NCBI GenBank assembly: GCA_023434025.1
Contig: JAEYTL010000054.1
Location: forward strand, 62,001 to 126,000
Origin: Bacteroidota bacterium
Lineage (GTDB): Bacteria > Bacteroidota > Bacteroidia > Flavobacteriales > Flavobacteriaceae
Direction: 5' to 3'
DNA length: 64,000 bases
Positions 63,371 to 64,000 of the stretch are shown piece by piece. A program made the translations under genes and the position numbers. Each line of letters starts with the position of its first letter. Position 1 is the first letter of the stretch. The notes under the pieces were generated by a model that made no database searches, was not told where the DNA came from, and was given only the letters and a program-made list of their open reading frames with translations.

Positions 63371-63461
63371 TTTTTATGAGTTACTGAGTAGCTGAGACGC
63401 TGAGCGGCGAAGTGAAATTCTGAGGTAAAAAACTCAGCCAATCAGTGTCTTAGGTACTCTA

Positions 63462-64000
63462 TTAAACATTTCCAATCCGTATCACATCCGCAAAAATTCC
63501 CGAAGCCGTGACAGCTGCACCGGCACCGGCACCTTTAATGATTAACGGTTGATCTGTATAGCGGTCAGTAAAGAACTCTACGATATTGTCTTTTCCTTCC
63601 AGGTTGTAAAACGGACTTTCTTTCGGAATAAATTGCAGACCTACACCGGCTTTTCCGTTATCAAATTTAGCTACAAATTTCAAACGGCAATCCTTTTCTC
63701 TGGCTTCTTTCAACAGATTTTCAAAGTGAGCCGCGTGTTTGAGGAGTGATTTAAAAAAATCGTCATTGTTGGTCGTTTTCATGCATTCTTCGGGTAAAAA
63801 GGAACTATTTTCAATATCTTCCATTTCCATCTGATAACCGCTTTCGCGAATCAGAATCAGAATTTTCCGGGCTACATCGATACCGCTTAGATCAATTTTA
63901 GGATCAGGTTCAGTAAAACCTTGTACACCGGCTTCTTTTACCACATCGTGAAAGCTGTAGCTTTCACTGAAATTGTTAAAAATAAAGTTCAGACTTCCCG
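63462..64000 (-). CDS. thrA: Bifunctional aspartate kinase / homoserine dehydrogenase, 3' part
   Basis: The frame is open past the right edge, so only the C-terminal ~179 residues are present; the reported internal GTG is not the start. Visible homoserine dehydrogenase motif VQGFTEPDPKIDLSGIDVARKI and the end KGAGAGAAVTASGIFADVIRIG are diagnostic. The upstream residues GSLNFIFNNFS are the dehydrogenase substrate region (GTLNFI-type). First steps of threonine and methionine synthesis. It precedes thrB, as usual in this operon. Confidence 0.95.
   Translation of the reverse strand, partial: GSLNFIFNNFSESYSFHDVVKEAGVQGFTEPDPKIDLSGIDVARKILILIRESGYQMEMEDIENSSFLPEECMKTTNNDDFFKSLLKHAAHFENLLKEAREKDCRLKFVAKFDNGKAGVGLQFIPKESPFYNLEGKDNIVEFFTDRYTDQPLIIKGAGAGAAVTASGIFADVIRIGNV

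Noticed and set aside
1..64000. tRNA, rRNA or other classical RNA genes
   Set aside because: No region carries recognisable tRNA arm patterns or rRNA-like sequence; gaps are too short or are filled by repeats and promoters.

Overview
The window is a stretch of core chromosome from a member of the Bacteroidota, most likely family Flavobacteriaceae and a Flavobacterium-like genus. The evidence is the AT-rich sequence, the near absence of Shine-Dalgarno sites, promoters of the Bacteroidetes TTTG / TAnnTTTG type, and lineage families such as the DUF3276 PUR protein, the long NusB, DUF4252, DUF6095, DUF6146, BatA-like and TIGR02757 proteins. It also has the order leucine dehydrogenase - nusB - DUF1573 - yajC. 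About 72 protein genes cover nearly all of it. I found no rRNA, tRNA, CRISPR array, prophage or intact insertion sequence.

Layout. 1-9.4 kb: the 3' end of a GH13 alpha-amylase, an AsmA-like protein, an L,D-transpeptidase lipoprotein, rpsA, and a redoxin-glgA-glgC operon, so glycogen/starch metabolism frames the start. 9.5-19 kb: csaA, a PUR-domain protein, an MsbA-like exporter, leucine dehydrogenase, nusB, a DUF1573 lipoprotein, yajC, pepT and exported proteins of unknown role. 19-29 kb: uvrA, an ECF sigma factor with a tiny partner gene, nth, bcp, a large conserved protein of unknown function and an MBL hydrolase. 29-36.4 kb: two compact minus-strand operons, BatA-like / PyrC-like / DUF4870 / esterase and LolD-like / TIGR02757 / DEAD-box helicase. 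36.5-44.9 kb: msrA-folE behind an operator-like palindrome, then serA-like, serC, a LuxC-like acyl-CoA reductase and a divergent ferredoxin. 45-53.4 kb: ychF with a 19-copy heptamer array behind it, and topoisomerase IV parE and parC split by a GxxExxY gene. 53.5-64 kb: a second ECF sigma operon, terC, a murQ cluster, a ZIP transporter, two methyltransferases, thrB and the 3' part of thrA.

The most unusual material lies between the core genes. (1) Two copies of a roughly 210-230 bp element (24431-24640 and 62206-62434) share terminal inverted repeats and a fully nested set of internal inverted repeats, so each can fold into one long stem. The second copy supplies the last codons and the stop of the gene before it. 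(2) The GxxExxY gene between parE and parC is bracketed by about 40 bp imperfect inverted repeats, like a small mobile cassette. (3) A perfect 7-bp tandem array of 19 units follows ychF. (4) The dihydroorotase homologue has lost four of the metal-binding histidines and is probably a non-catalytic paralogue. (5) Endonuclease III lacks its iron-sulfur cluster cysteines. (6) Nested TTAAACAAA palindromes overlap the presumed -7 element of msrA-folE. None of the protein genes forms an evident new defence or biosynthetic system; the repeat elements are the best candidates for something undescribed.
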